A DNA stretch of 7,858 nt, taken from positions 1 through 7,858 of the forward strand of contig JAQGNM010000407.1 in NCBI GenBank assembly GCA_028291845.1, given 5' to 3'. The stretch comes from Massilia sp. Lineage in GTDB: Bacteria; Pseudomonadota; Gammaproteobacteria; Burkholderiales; Burkholderiaceae_D. Both the position numbers and the translations under genes were made by a program. Under the pieces are notes generated by a model. The model was not told the DNA's origin. It saw only the letters and a program-made list of their open reading frames with translations, and searched no databases. How positions within the stretch are numbered: the stretch's first letter is position 1; each line of letters begins with the position of its first letter. Below, piece by piece: positions 1 through 5,574 of the stretch.

Positions 1-966
1 ATTCCCCTGCGTTTCTGGTACCTGCCGAGCAGCGAAGCAAAGGCCAGGGAACTGTTGAAAGAGTTTCCCCTGGTACTCGATTTTTTTGAATCGACGATCG
101 GTCCGTATCCCTTCGGCGACGAAAAGATGGGTGTCGTCGAAACCCCGCACAAGGGCATGGAACACCAGACCATCAATGCCTACGGCAACGAATACGCCAG
201 AACCATGTACGGCTACGACGATTTGCTGCAGCACGAATTCGCCCACGAATATTTCGGCAACCAGGTCACCAACGCCAACTGGGACGACATGTGGATCCAT
301 GAGGGCCTGGGCAGCTACATGCAGCCGCTGTACATGCAGTACCTGCGCGGCGACCAGGAATATTATGCCGCGCTGATGCGCATGCGCGCGGCCATTTCCA
401 ACAAGGCGCCGATGGTGTCGGGCAAGCCGCGGACCGAAGAAGACGTCTACGACCAGAAGCGCGGCGGCCCGGGCCAGGACATCTATGTCAAGGGCGCGCT
501 GGTGATGCACACCCTGCGCAACCTGGTGGGCGACAAGGCCTTCTTTAAAACCGTGCGCCAGGAAGTTTATGGTACCGACACGCCCCTGCCCGGCAAACTG
601 AGCCCGCGGTACGGCAGCACCAGCGAATTCATTCAACTGGCCAACGCCGCCAGCGGCCAGGATCTGAAATGGTTTTTTGACGTCTACATGTACCAGAAGG
701 ATTTGCCGGAACTGGTCGCCACCCCGGTCGGTTCGACCTTGACCTTGCGCTGGAAGACGGAAAACAACACGCCGTTCCCGATGCCGGTCGAGGTGCGCGT
801 GGGCGATAAAATCGAAACCCTGGCGATGAAGGATGGCAGCGGCAGCATCAGCGTGCCGGCCGGGACGACTTATACGATCGACCCCCGTTCAAAAGTGCTG
901 CGCCGGCTCGAGCATATCGAGGCGTTTCAAGAGTACGAGAAAAACAAGAAAAAGAAAGCGGGATAG
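1..966 (+). CDS. M1 family zinc metallopeptidase (aminopeptidase-like), C-terminal part
   Basis: This is a peptidase of the gluzincin M1 family, which removes N-terminal residues from peptides using one catalytic zinc. The frame is open from the first base, so the N-terminal domain is missing; residues are counted from base 1. The zinc site is complete: HEFAH (H78, E79, H82), then 18 residues, then E101 in WIHEGLGSY. The substrate-amine motif, GxMEN in classical members, reads GMEHQT here (G52-M53-E54). A YVKG segment (Y162) matches the position of the catalytic tyrosine in PepN-like enzymes. The last ~80 residues look like the beta-rich C-terminal domain, ending in a lysine-rich tail (EKNKKKKAG). 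The gene ends in TAG and is followed by tandem repeats and a hairpin terminator, so it is probably last in its operon. The family is clear; exact specificity is not, and location cannot be judged without the N-terminus. Confidence 0.93.
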   Translation: MPLRFWYLPSSEAKARELLKEFPLVLDFFESTIGPYPFGDEKMGVVETPHKGMEHQTINAYGNEYARTMYGYDDLLQHEFAHEYFGNQVTNANWDDMWIHEGLGSYMQPLYMQYLRGDQEYYAALMRMRAAISNKAPMVSGKPRTEEDVYDQKRGGPGQDIYVKGALVMHTLRNLVGDKAFFKTVRQEVYGTDTPLPGKLSPRYGSTSEFIQLANAASGQDLKWFFDVYMYQKDLPELVATPVGSTLTLRWKTENNTPFPMPVEVRVGDKIETLAMKDGSGSISVPAGTTYTIDPRSKVLRRLEHIEAFQEYEKNKKKKAG

Positions 967-970
967 GCCG

Positions 971-1010
971 TAGCAGGCCTTGGCAGGTCGTAGCAGGTTT
1001 TAGCAGGGGG
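971..1010 (+). repeat. four tandem degenerate 10-bp units (TAGCAGGnnn)
   Basis: Directly after the peptidase stop are four head-to-tail decamers starting at 971, 981, 991 and 1001: TAGCAGGCCT, TGGCAGGTCG, TAGCAGGTTT and TAGCAGGGGG. The first seven bases are kept apart from one A/G change; the last three vary. The array runs into the left arm of the hairpin at 1008. No function can be read from it. Confidence 0.7.
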
Positions 1011-1037
1011 TCTGGCACCTGTGCCTGACCCATTTTT
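1008..1037 (+). terminator. hairpin terminator after the M1 peptidase gene
   Basis: The arms GGGTCTGGCAC (1008-1018) and GTGCCTGACCC (1021-1031) pair over 11 positions with one A/T-type mismatch and a minimal CT loop. After one A comes a run of five T (1033-1037). This is the form of an intrinsic terminator, correctly placed about 40 bases after the peptidase stop and before the next start at 1065. From memory, very similar GGGTC...GACCC palindromes recur in intergenic regions of Oxalobacteraceae genomes, so it may also be a copy of a dispersed element; that part is unverified. Confidence 0.65.
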
Positions 1038-1064
1038 GCTTCGCCACCAACGATTGCGGCGAAC

Positions 1065-1397
1065 ATGCCTGAATCAAAAAACTATCCAACAACCCCCGAT
1101 GGCCGCTACTTCGTCGTACGCGGCCGTCTTTGGCGTACCAGCAACCCTGCCCTGCCTGAAGACGTCCGTCAGCACAGTGTGAACGACCTGATGCGCGCCC
1201 GCCGCCAGGTCGGCGTCGCCAAAAAATCCGGCGATACCGACGACGAGCACACAGCGCGGGCGGCGGTCGATGCGGCCAAGCACGCGCTCGGCGAGCGCGG
1301 CGCGGTGTGGTGGACCGACGGCGCGCCGGATTTCAACCGCAAGATGGTGGCCAACACGCCGTATGCCGCCTGGTATGCGGCGTTGCCGGCGAACTAG
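1065..1397 (+). CDS. conserved protein of unknown function, 110 aa
   Basis: A small, probably cytoplasmic protein with no signal peptide or membrane segment. Two motif-rich ends flank a charged helical middle. The N-terminal part (residues 7-30) reads YPTTPDGRYFVVRGRLWR, then SNPALPED. Residues ~31-75 are rich in Arg, Asp, Glu and Ala and probably helical. The C-terminal part has ERGAVWWTDGAPDFNRKM (77-94) followed by NTPYAAWYAAL. I recognise the pattern from memory as a widespread proteobacterial family without known function; the tryptophan-rich, strongly patterned ends suggest conserved structure. The ATG at 1065 directly precedes the conserved N-terminal block, which supports this start, though no strong ribosome binding site is visible. 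Its TAG shares bases with the stop of the convergent oxidoreductase gene. No function is proposed. Confidence 0.85.
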   Translation: MPESKNYPTTPDGRYFVVRGRLWRTSNPALPEDVRQHSVNDLMRARRQVGVAKKSGDTDDEHTARAAVDAAKHALGERGAVWWTDGAPDFNRKMVANTPYAAWYAALPAN

Positions 1398-2386
1398 GCC
1401 GCGCTCAAGCCATGCACTTGCGCGGTGATCTCGTACGAGCGCAAGCGCGCCTGGTGATCGTAAATCTGCGAGGTGACCATCAGCTCGTCGGCGCCGGTAC
1501 GGGCAATAAAGGCGTCCATGGTGCGCTTGACGGTCGCCGGCGAGCCGATCGCCGAGCACGACAGCACCGACTCGAGCATCGACAAGGCTTCGCCGGGCAG
1601 GCTTTCCAGGTAGCCCGCCTCAGGCGGTTGCAACTTGCCCGGGCGGCCGGTCCTCAGGCTGACGAAGGCTTTTTGCATGGAGGTCGCCAGCAGGTGCGCC
1701 TGTTCGTCGGTGTCGGCGGCGAAGACATTAAAGCCGAGCATCACGTATGGCTTGTCGAGTTGCGCCGATGGCTTGAAGGTCGAGCGGTAAATTTCCACCG
1801 CCTGCATCATCTGCTGGGGCGCAAAGTGCGAGGCGAAGGCGTACGGCAGGCCCAGGTGCGCGGCCAGCTGGGCGCCGAAGGTGCTCGATCCCAGAATCCA
1901 CAATGGCACCTTCAAGCCGGTGCCGGGAACGGCGCGTACCCGCTGACGTGGCTCGTCGGAAAAATAATCCTGCAGCTCGAGCACATCCTGCGGAAATTCG
2001 TCGGCGTCGGCCGACAGATTGCGGCGCAGGGCGCGCGCGGTCAGCTGGTCGGAGCCAGGGGCGCGGCCCAGGCCCAGTTCGATGCGGCCAGGATACAGCG
2101 AAGCCAGGGTGCCGAACTGCTCGGCAATCACCAGCGGAGAGTGGTTCGGCAGCATGATGCCGCCGGCGCCGACGCGGATGCGGCTGGTGCCGCCGGCCAC
2201 GTGGCCGATCAGCACCGCGGTGGCGGCGCTGGCGATGCCTGGCATGCCATGGTGTTCGGCCAGCCAGAAACGGTTGAAATTCAATCGCTCGGCGTGTTGC
2301 GCCAGGCTGAGGCTGTTTTTCAGGGCCTGGGAGGCATCGCTGCCTTCGGCGATCGGTGCAAGATCGAGCACGGACAAGGGAATCAT
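1394..2386 (-). CDS. LLM class flavin-dependent oxidoreductase (LuxA-like, YhbW type)
   Basis: A 330-residue protein of the bacterial luciferase-like monooxygenase superfamily: TIM-barrel enzymes that use reduced FMN or F420 supplied by a partner reductase. Characteristic blocks of the single-component 'group 1' branch (E. coli YhbW type) are visible: FWLAEHHGMPGIASAAT (residues 40-56), then IRVGAGGIMLPNHSPLVIAE (70-89), then YPGRIELGLGRAPGSDQ (98-114). The last segment is the barrel strand and loop near the flavin phosphate. The C-terminal SAIGSPATVKRTMDAF segment is also typical. Length is normal. The ATG at 2384-2386 immediately precedes the first barrel strand (IPLSVLDLAPI). The substrate cannot be deduced: members range from monooxygenases to enzymes with no known reaction. 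The gene is convergent with the 110-aa gene and divergent from the mepK-like gene, so it is likely monocistronic. No neighbouring flavin reductase is present. Confidence 0.93.
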   Translation of the reverse strand: MIPLSVLDLAPIAEGSDASQALKNSLSLAQHAERLNFNRFWLAEHHGMPGIASAATAVLIGHVAGGTSRIRVGAGGIMLPNHSPLVIAEQFGTLASLYPGRIELGLGRAPGSDQLTARALRRNLSADADEFPQDVLELQDYFSDEPRQRVRAVPGTGLKVPLWILGSSTFGAQLAAHLGLPYAFASHFAPQQMMQAVEIYRSTFKPSAQLDKPYVMLGFNVFAADTDEQAHLLATSMQKAFVSLRTGRPGKLQPPEAGYLESLPGEALSMLESVLSCSAIGSPATVKRTMDAFIARTGADELMVTSQIYDHQARLRSYEITAQVHGLSAA

Positions 2387-2416
2387 GAAAGCTCGCAGTG
2401 TGATGAAAGATTGGTC

Positions 2417-2438
2417 ATTCTATGCCTGCACGATAGAA
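2417..2438. promoter_or_regulatory. possible operator over the oxidoreductase -10 region
   Basis: TTCTAT (2418-2423) and ATAGAA (2433-2438) form a perfect 6-bp inverted repeat with a 9-bp spacer. On the minus strand the left arm lies in TAGAAT (2417-2422), a good match to a sigma70 -10 box about 30 bases upstream of the oxidoreductase start. No convincing -35 accompanies it. Such short arms can arise by chance, so this is tentative. The rest of the 170-bp gap holds an eight-T tract (2454-2461) and the putative mepK promoter. Confidence 0.25.
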
Positions 2439-2492
2439 CGTGTTGGCGGCGGCTTTTTTTTGCGCCACAATCCGCGTTTGCACTCATGCAAC

Positions 2493-2523
2493 TTCTGCGC
2501 CCGTCCTTAAAGCCCTGTATACT
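2493..2523 (+). promoter_or_regulatory. possible sigma70 promoter of the mepK-like gene
   Basis: TATACT (2518-2523) is a good -10 box. The best -35 candidate is the weak TTCTGC at 2493-2498, with a long 19-bp spacer. Transcription would begin near 2530, leaving a leader of about 27 bases that contains the ribosome binding site AGGGGG (2545-2550), six bases before the ATG at 2557. Confidence 0.35.
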
Positions 2524-2556
2524 TGCTGTTTGCTGCAATCACTCAGGGGGTTTTCA

Positions 2557-3108
2557 ATGACGCAACGTCGTGATTTTCTCAAGCGTTCCGCAGTACTTGC
2601 TTCAGCTCTCAGCGCTCCGCTGATCGGCCGCGCCGCCATCAACGCGGCGCCTGCGACCGCCATGCGCGACCGCACATTGCACATGTACAACACCCACACG
2701 GGCGAATCGATCAAGGCAACTTACTGGGCCGAAGGCGGTTTCGTGCCCGATGCGATGAAGGACATTAACAAGTTGCTGCGCGACCATCGCAACAACAAAG
2801 TGGCCCGGATCGACCCGAAACTGGTGTTGCTGCTCGATCAAGTGACGACCCAGGTCAAGCCGGGCGGCGTCGTACACATTATTTCCGGCTACCGCTCGCC
2901 GGAAACCAACCAAATGCTGGCCGACACCACCAATGGCGTGGCCAGGCACAGCATGCATCTCGACGGCCGCGCCATCGATGTGCGCATGCCCGGTGCGGCG
3001 CTCACCAACCTGCGCAAGGCGGCCCTGGCCGCCGGCGGCGGCGGCGTCGGCTATTACGCCGATTCGCAGTTTGTTCACATGGACACGGGACGGGTGCGTC
3101 ACTGGTAA
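2557..3108 (+). CDS. mepK: Tat-exported murein DD-endopeptidase, MepK/YcbK (DUF882, M15-like) family
   Basis: A 183-residue zinc peptidase of the DUF882/M15 fold. The E. coli homologue MepK (YcbK) cleaves peptide cross-links in peptidoglycan and helps make space for wall expansion. The N-terminus carries a twin-arginine signal: QRRDFLKRS (residues 3-11), then a hydrophobic stretch to about residue 30, so the protein should be exported folded. The M15 zinc and catalytic pattern is complete: HSMHLDGRAID (H131-D141) with probable ligands H134 and D141, and a third histidine in FVHMDTG (H174). GYRSPETNQ (111-119) is also characteristic. Length matches E. coli MepK. The ATG at 2557 is chosen because it places the RR motif at the very N-terminus and follows a good AGGGGG ribosome binding site; an upstream extension to 2440 is open but lacks such support. 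It heads a run of exported proteins. Confidence 0.93.
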   Translation: MTQRRDFLKRSAVLASALSAPLIGRAAINAAPATAMRDRTLHMYNTHTGESIKATYWAEGGFVPDAMKDINKLLRDHRNNKVARIDPKLVLLLDQVTTQVKPGGVVHIISGYRSPETNQMLADTTNGVARHSMHLDGRAIDVRMPGAALTNLRKAALAAGGGGVGYYADSQFVHMDTGRVRHW

Positions 3109-3142
3109 TTTCCCACCGGTAGCGCCTGACGTTCAGCTGTGC

Positions 3143-3163
3143 GTCGATCGAAAGCCGATCGGC
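3143..3163 (+). other. short hairpin in the mepK-secreted protein gap
   Basis: GTCGATCG (3143-3150) can pair with CGATCGGC (3156-3163), eight base pairs including one G-T, around an AAAGC loop. No T-run follows, so it is not an intrinsic terminator. It lies in the 65-bp gap just before the start of the next gene and may limit or pause read-through, or be incidental. Confidence 0.35.
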
Positions 3164-3176
3164 GTACCATGTAGTG

Positions 3177-4004
3177 ATGTCAAATCGATCTCGTTTATTG
3201 GTGGCGGTCTTGCTGGCCTGTGCTGGCGCTGCCGAAGCCCAAACCGCCCCACCGCCCCCGCCACCGCCACCGGCAAGTGGCCCCATCCAAAGCGTTACCG
3301 TGTCCAGCACCCGCGACCCGGTCGACAAATCTTATCGGCGCATGATCAAGGGCATGGACCGCTTCGAGCGCGAACATGCGCTGGCGCCTCAGGCCAGCTT
3401 GCGCTTCCGATTGCTGCCGCGGTTGCCGAACGCCAAAATGACGGACATCACCTTGCGCATCGCCGGCGACACCATCACCGTGCCAGTACCGGTGGCCGAG
3501 GACAACAGTTTTGTCTTGCCGCGCAACGACAAAGCCCTGCGCGAAGACGCCGCCGTGCTGGCCAACCGCAAGACCAATACCATGACCTGGCGCGTTTCCG
3601 TGCGCACCCCCGGCCTGCCGGACAATGTGCGCCGGCTGGGCGATTTGCGCCTCGAGTGCAAGGTCGGCATGGACGCCGGCCTGATTTCCAACAGCGCGCC
3701 GATCTTCGGCTGGCTGTCGAACATGCTGACCGACACGGATAAGGTCTGCTCCAGCCCAGATGGCAACTATTTGTTTTTCGCCGAGCGGCCGATTTATGGC
3801 GTGACCTTGCGTTACGGCGAGAAAACCGAAGCCTTGCCGTTCAAGCTGCTGTACGCCGCCGGCGACCAGACCCCGGAAACCTTGCCCTACTGCGATTGCC
3901 AGGTGCTGCTCGACCGCAGTTATTATGCGCCCGTGTGGGATGCGCGCTGGCCGGACGACACCCTGATCGAATTCGATTATATCGATGACGGGAGCGCCTC
4001 GTGA
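3177..4004 (+). CDS. secreted proline-rich protein of unknown function, 275 aa
   Basis: I do not recognise this family. Residues 1-21 form a clear Sec signal peptide (Arg-rich start, LLVAVLLACAGA core) with a likely signal peptidase I site AEA-Q. Next is a run of eight prolines (25-32), probably a rigid spacer, then a ~240-residue soluble domain with alternating hydrophobic/polar strands suggesting a beta-rich fold. Four cysteines lie in the mature domain (C161, C191, C239, C241), so two disulfides in the periplasm are possible; C239-D-C241 is unusually close. There is no lipobox or membrane anchor. I chose the ATG at 3177, but the adjoining GTG at 3174 would add one residue; neither has a clear ribosome binding site. 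The stop overlaps the next start as GTGA (4001-4004), which indicates translational coupling with the lipoprotein gene and hints that the two act together in the envelope. Confidence 0.85.
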   Translation: MSNRSRLLVAVLLACAGAAEAQTAPPPPPPPPASGPIQSVTVSSTRDPVDKSYRRMIKGMDRFEREHALAPQASLRFRLLPRLPNAKMTDITLRIAGDTITVPVPVAEDNSFVLPRNDKALREDAAVLANRKTNTMTWRVSVRTPGLPDNVRRLGDLRLECKVGMDAGLISNSAPIFGWLSNMLTDTDKVCSSPDGNYLFFAERPIYGVTLRYGEKTEALPFKLLYAAGDQTPETLPYCDCQVLLDRSYYAPVWDARWPDDTLIEFDYIDDGSAS

Positions 4005-4327
4005 GCCGCCCTTTCAGCTTGCCGCTGACCCTCTCCCTGGCGCTGGCGCTGGGCGGCTGCGCCACCTCGGCGCCTACGCCGCCGGGCAATGTCGCGCCCT
4101 TGCCCCGCATCGCGCAGGTACAAACAGGCGTCACCACCAAGGCGCAGTTGCTGGCCCTGCTGGGACCGACCACCTCGATCCGCTTCGACAACGGCGTCGA
4201 AGTCTGGCGCTATATGTTGCCAACCGCGCAGGGACAAGGCGAATACGTGGTGGTGCTCGACCCGCGCGGCGTGGTCGTCAAAGCCCGGCAGTCGGAGCGG
4301 GTGTATCAAATCCCGGTCCAGAAATGA
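4001..4327 (+). CDS. outer-membrane-type lipoprotein with BamE/SmpA-like domain
   Basis: A 108-residue lipoprotein. Residues 1-19 are a hydrophobic type II signal ending in the lipobox LGGC, with C20 as the lipidated residue and Ala at +2, compatible with sorting to the outer membrane. A Pro-rich linker (25-35) leads to a small domain with the SmpA/OmlA pattern: TGVTTKAQLLALLGPT (42-57), then FDNGVEVWRYM (62-72). The conserved G43, G55-P56, W69 and Y71 fit that family. BamE itself assists beta-barrel assembly. In many proteobacteria true bamE sits beside fur, which is not seen here, so this is more likely a BamE-like paralogue. The GTG start overlaps the upstream stop by four bases and has GGGAG (3990-3994) six bases before it, within the upstream gene. 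The symbol is left blank because BamE function is not shown. Confidence 0.85.
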   Translation: MSRPFSLPLTLSLALALGGCATSAPTPPGNVAPLPRIAQVQTGVTTKAQLLALLGPTTSIRFDNGVEVWRYMLPTAQGQGEYVVVLDPRGVVVKARQSERVYQIPVQK

Positions 4328-4393
4328 CTTGAGCGGACTTGCGCGTCGAGCCGTGGCGATTACGTGGCGGCGGCGCGCCAGTTCGAACCGATT

Positions 4394-4408
4394 TATACTA
4401 TCTGCATG
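4394..4408 (+). promoter_or_regulatory. -10 box abutting the thioesterase ATG (possible leaderless start)
   Basis: TATACT (4394-4399) is followed by six bases and then the ATG at 4406. With the usual distance from -10 to start site, transcription would begin at or next to the A of the ATG, so the mRNA would have no leader. This fits the absence of any Shine-Dalgarno before the ATG. No good -35 is seen about 17 bases upstream. The rest of the 78-bp gap holds no terminator-like hairpin, so read-through from the lipoprotein gene is also possible. Confidence 0.4.
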
Positions 4409-4849
4409 GCCAGACTGCACCTCGACTTCCCCGAAGACCAGTATTACTACAGCACGCCGCTGACCGTTCGGGTTACCGACATCAACGCCGCCAACCACCT
4501 CGGCAACGACTCGATGATCTCGATGATTTCCGAGGCGCGCGCCCGCTTCCTGTTTGAATTCGGCGTCCCCGAAACCGAGCGCGACGGCACAGGCATCATC
4601 GTCACCGATCTGGCCACCACCTACCGCACCGAGGCCCACGCACGCGACCAGTTGCTGTTCGAGGTCGGCGTGATGGATTTTAATAAGTACGGCGGCGATA
4701 TCACTTTCCGGATCACCCGCCCGCGCGACAAGGCGCTGGTAGCGATGGCCAAGTCCGGCTTTGTGTTTTACAACTACAAGGTTGGCCAGGTGGTGGCCAT
4801 GGCGGAGGAATTCCGGGCCAAGTTTCCCCGCGTGAACTGGCTGGATTAA
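4406..4849 (+). CDS. thioesterase family protein (hotdog fold, 4HBT-like)
   Basis: A 147-residue cytoplasmic protein of the hotdog-fold 4-hydroxybenzoyl-CoA thioesterase superfamily (YbgC/FadM relatives), enzymes that hydrolyse acyl-CoA thioesters. The active-site region reads VTDINAANHLGNDSMISMISEARARFL (23-49). In YbgC/4HBT enzymes the early acidic residue and following N/H positions sit in the same helix-loop, and EAR at 43-45 is typical of the central helix. The middle (GIIVTDLATTYRTEAHARD) and the strand VAMAKSGFVFYN match the second half of the hotdog. Substrate is unknown. The ATG at 4406 is preferred over an in-frame GTG at 4364, because MARLHLDFP begins like other family members while the extra 14 residues look like translated intergenic DNA. 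No ribosome binding site precedes the ATG. A strong terminator follows the stop. Confidence 0.88.
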   Translation: MARLHLDFPEDQYYYSTPLTVRVTDINAANHLGNDSMISMISEARARFLFEFGVPETERDGTGIIVTDLATTYRTEAHARDQLLFEVGVMDFNKYGGDITFRITRPRDKALVAMAKSGFVFYNYKVGQVVAMAEEFRAKFPRVNWLD

Positions 4850-4855
4850 GAACTA

Positions 4856-4890
4856 AAAAAACAAAGGGACGCCGTGGCGTTCCTTTTTTA
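4856..4890. terminator. bidirectional intrinsic terminator between convergent genes
   Basis: AAAGGGACGCC (4863-4873) pairs with GGCGTTCCTTT (4876-4886) over 11 positions including one G-T, around a GT turn. On the plus strand it ends in six T (4884-4889); on the minus strand the mirrored A-tract (4854-4865, broken by one C) gives a U-rich tail. It lies seven bases after the thioesterase stop region and 18 bases beyond the stop of the opposing DUF3016 gene, so it serves both. Confidence 0.9.
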
Positions 4891-4907
4891 TACCTCAGGC
4901 TGACAAA

Positions 4908-5414
4908 TCAGCGTCTGCGGTCGGCGGCAAATTTCTTCTTGAACCAGTCGTCGACCATCCGCTTTTCGTAGCGCAAAGGGTCGCCGTCCGAATAGATGTT
5001 GATGCGGTCCAGGTAGGCCATGTCGCTGAGTTGATCCTCGCCCGACGACAACACCTGGCCGTTGGCCGTCAGGATGTAGCGCACCGTCATGTGCGGCCAA
5101 TCGGCGCCGCCGTGCAGCACGCGCAAATCCTGGTTGCCGCGGAAATTCGGCACCATGCGGCCGGCCATGTCGAGGTCGATCACGTCGACCTTCAGATCCT
5201 GCCCGGCCGGCAATGATTTCTCCAGCTTGGCGAAGTGTTCGCCCAGTTCCTTCAGGACCTGGGCGCGGTCGCTCGGCGAAAACGGTAGATCGCGGAAATT
5301 TTCAGGCTGAATAAAGCTCACCGTCACGGCGGCGCTGGCCGGCAGCGCCAGCGCCCCCAGCGACAGGCTGGCGGCGAAAGCGGCGGCCAATATGGGCATT
5401 GTCTGCTGTTTCAT
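4908..5414 (-). CDS. exported DUF3016 domain protein
   Basis: A 168-residue protein of unknown function that I assign to the DUF3016 family from its overall pattern. Residues 1-28 are a Sec signal peptide (KQQ start, long Ala/Leu core) with a likely cleavage ASA-A at 28/29, giving a periplasmic mature protein of about 140 residues. The mature part starts VTVSFIQPENFRDLPFS, then a helical stretch (DRAQVLKELGEHFAKLEKSL), PAGQDLKVDVIDLDMAG (about 70-85), and DWPHMTVRYILTANG, ending in a charged WFKKKFAADRRR tail. No catalytic motif, cysteine or lipobox is visible. The ATG at 5412-5414 has GAGGGAG a few bases upstream, a good ribosome binding site. The gene is convergent with the thioesterase gene and divergent from the glycosylase gene, so it is probably monocistronic. 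Family assignment is from memory; function is unknown. Confidence 0.87.
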   Translation of the reverse strand: MKQQTMPILAAAFAASLSLGALALPASAAVTVSFIQPENFRDLPFSPSDRAQVLKELGEHFAKLEKSLPAGQDLKVDVIDLDMAGRMVPNFRGNQDLRVLHGGADWPHMTVRYILTANGQVLSSGEDQLSDMAYLDRINIYSDGDPLRYEKRMVDDWFKKKFAADRRR

Positions 5415-5468
5415 GATGCTCCCTCGATCGCATTCAAGCTGTTCATTGTTCTTGAAATCAATTATTTT

Positions 5469-5488
5469 AAATATACGTCAAATATACG
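5469..5488. repeat. direct repeat AAATATACG x2, 11-bp period
   Basis: AAATATACG occurs at 5469-5477 and again at 5480-5488, separated by TC, so the copies repeat once per helical turn. They lie in the AT-rich part of the gap between the divergent DUF3016 and glycosylase genes, about 55-75 bases upstream of the DUF3016 start. Tandem sites for a dimeric regulator, or AT-rich promoter sequence, are the natural readings; no specific regulator can be named. Confidence 0.5.
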
Positions 5489-5527
5489 CCGTTCGGCCGC
5501 CGCGCATGTGTCGGCGCGAAGGCGTAT
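5484..5527 (+). promoter_or_regulatory. 44-nt composite hairpin in the DUF3016-glycosylase gap
   Basis: The outer arms ATACGCC-(G)-TTCG (5484-5495) and CGAAGGCGTAT (5517-5527) are exact complements over 11 pairs apart from one bulged G. Inside, CGCCG (5498-5502) pairs with CGGCG (5512-5516) around a nine-base loop. No T-run follows on either strand, so it is not a simple terminator. It could be an operator-like inverted repeat in DNA or a structured leader in RNA. The rest of the 195-bp gap shows no clear -35/-10 pair for the glycosylase gene. Confidence 0.5.
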
Positions 5528-5574
5528 GTGACGAATTGTTAGCGTTCGTTAATCACCGCACCCATGATTTTTCG

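Noticed and set aside
2441..2467. GGCGGCGGC followed by eight T as a terminator
   Set aside because: Only a 5-bp TGGCG/CGCCA pairing is possible and it would enclose the T-run as its loop; it also lies between divergent genes, where no terminator is needed.
2440..2556. In-frame N-terminal extension of the MepK-like protein
   Set aside because: It would place 39 residues before the twin-arginine motif and run through the promoter; the ATG at 2557 has a strong ribosome binding site.
1307..2560. Long open frame (417 codons) on the plus strand opposite the oxidoreductase gene
   Set aside because: It lies antisense to a clearly recognised LLM gene, has low-complexity Gln/Gly/Arg/Ala composition and no recognisable domain; such frames are common opposite GC-rich genes.
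3246..3275. CCG/CCA-rich tract as a microsatellite
   Set aside because: It encodes eight prolines with mixed codons inside the secreted protein and is not a pure repeat; best read as a coding Pro-rich linker.
4364..4405. GTG at 4364 as start of the thioesterase
   Set aside because: The 14-residue extension lacks family resemblance and a ribosome binding site, and would contain the putative -10 box; the ATG at 4406 fits the family N-terminus.
3977..4639. 220-codon minus-strand frame across the lipoprotein and thioesterase genes
   Set aside because: Arg/Gly/Gln-rich shadow frame spanning two genes and the gap between them; no domain or start signals.
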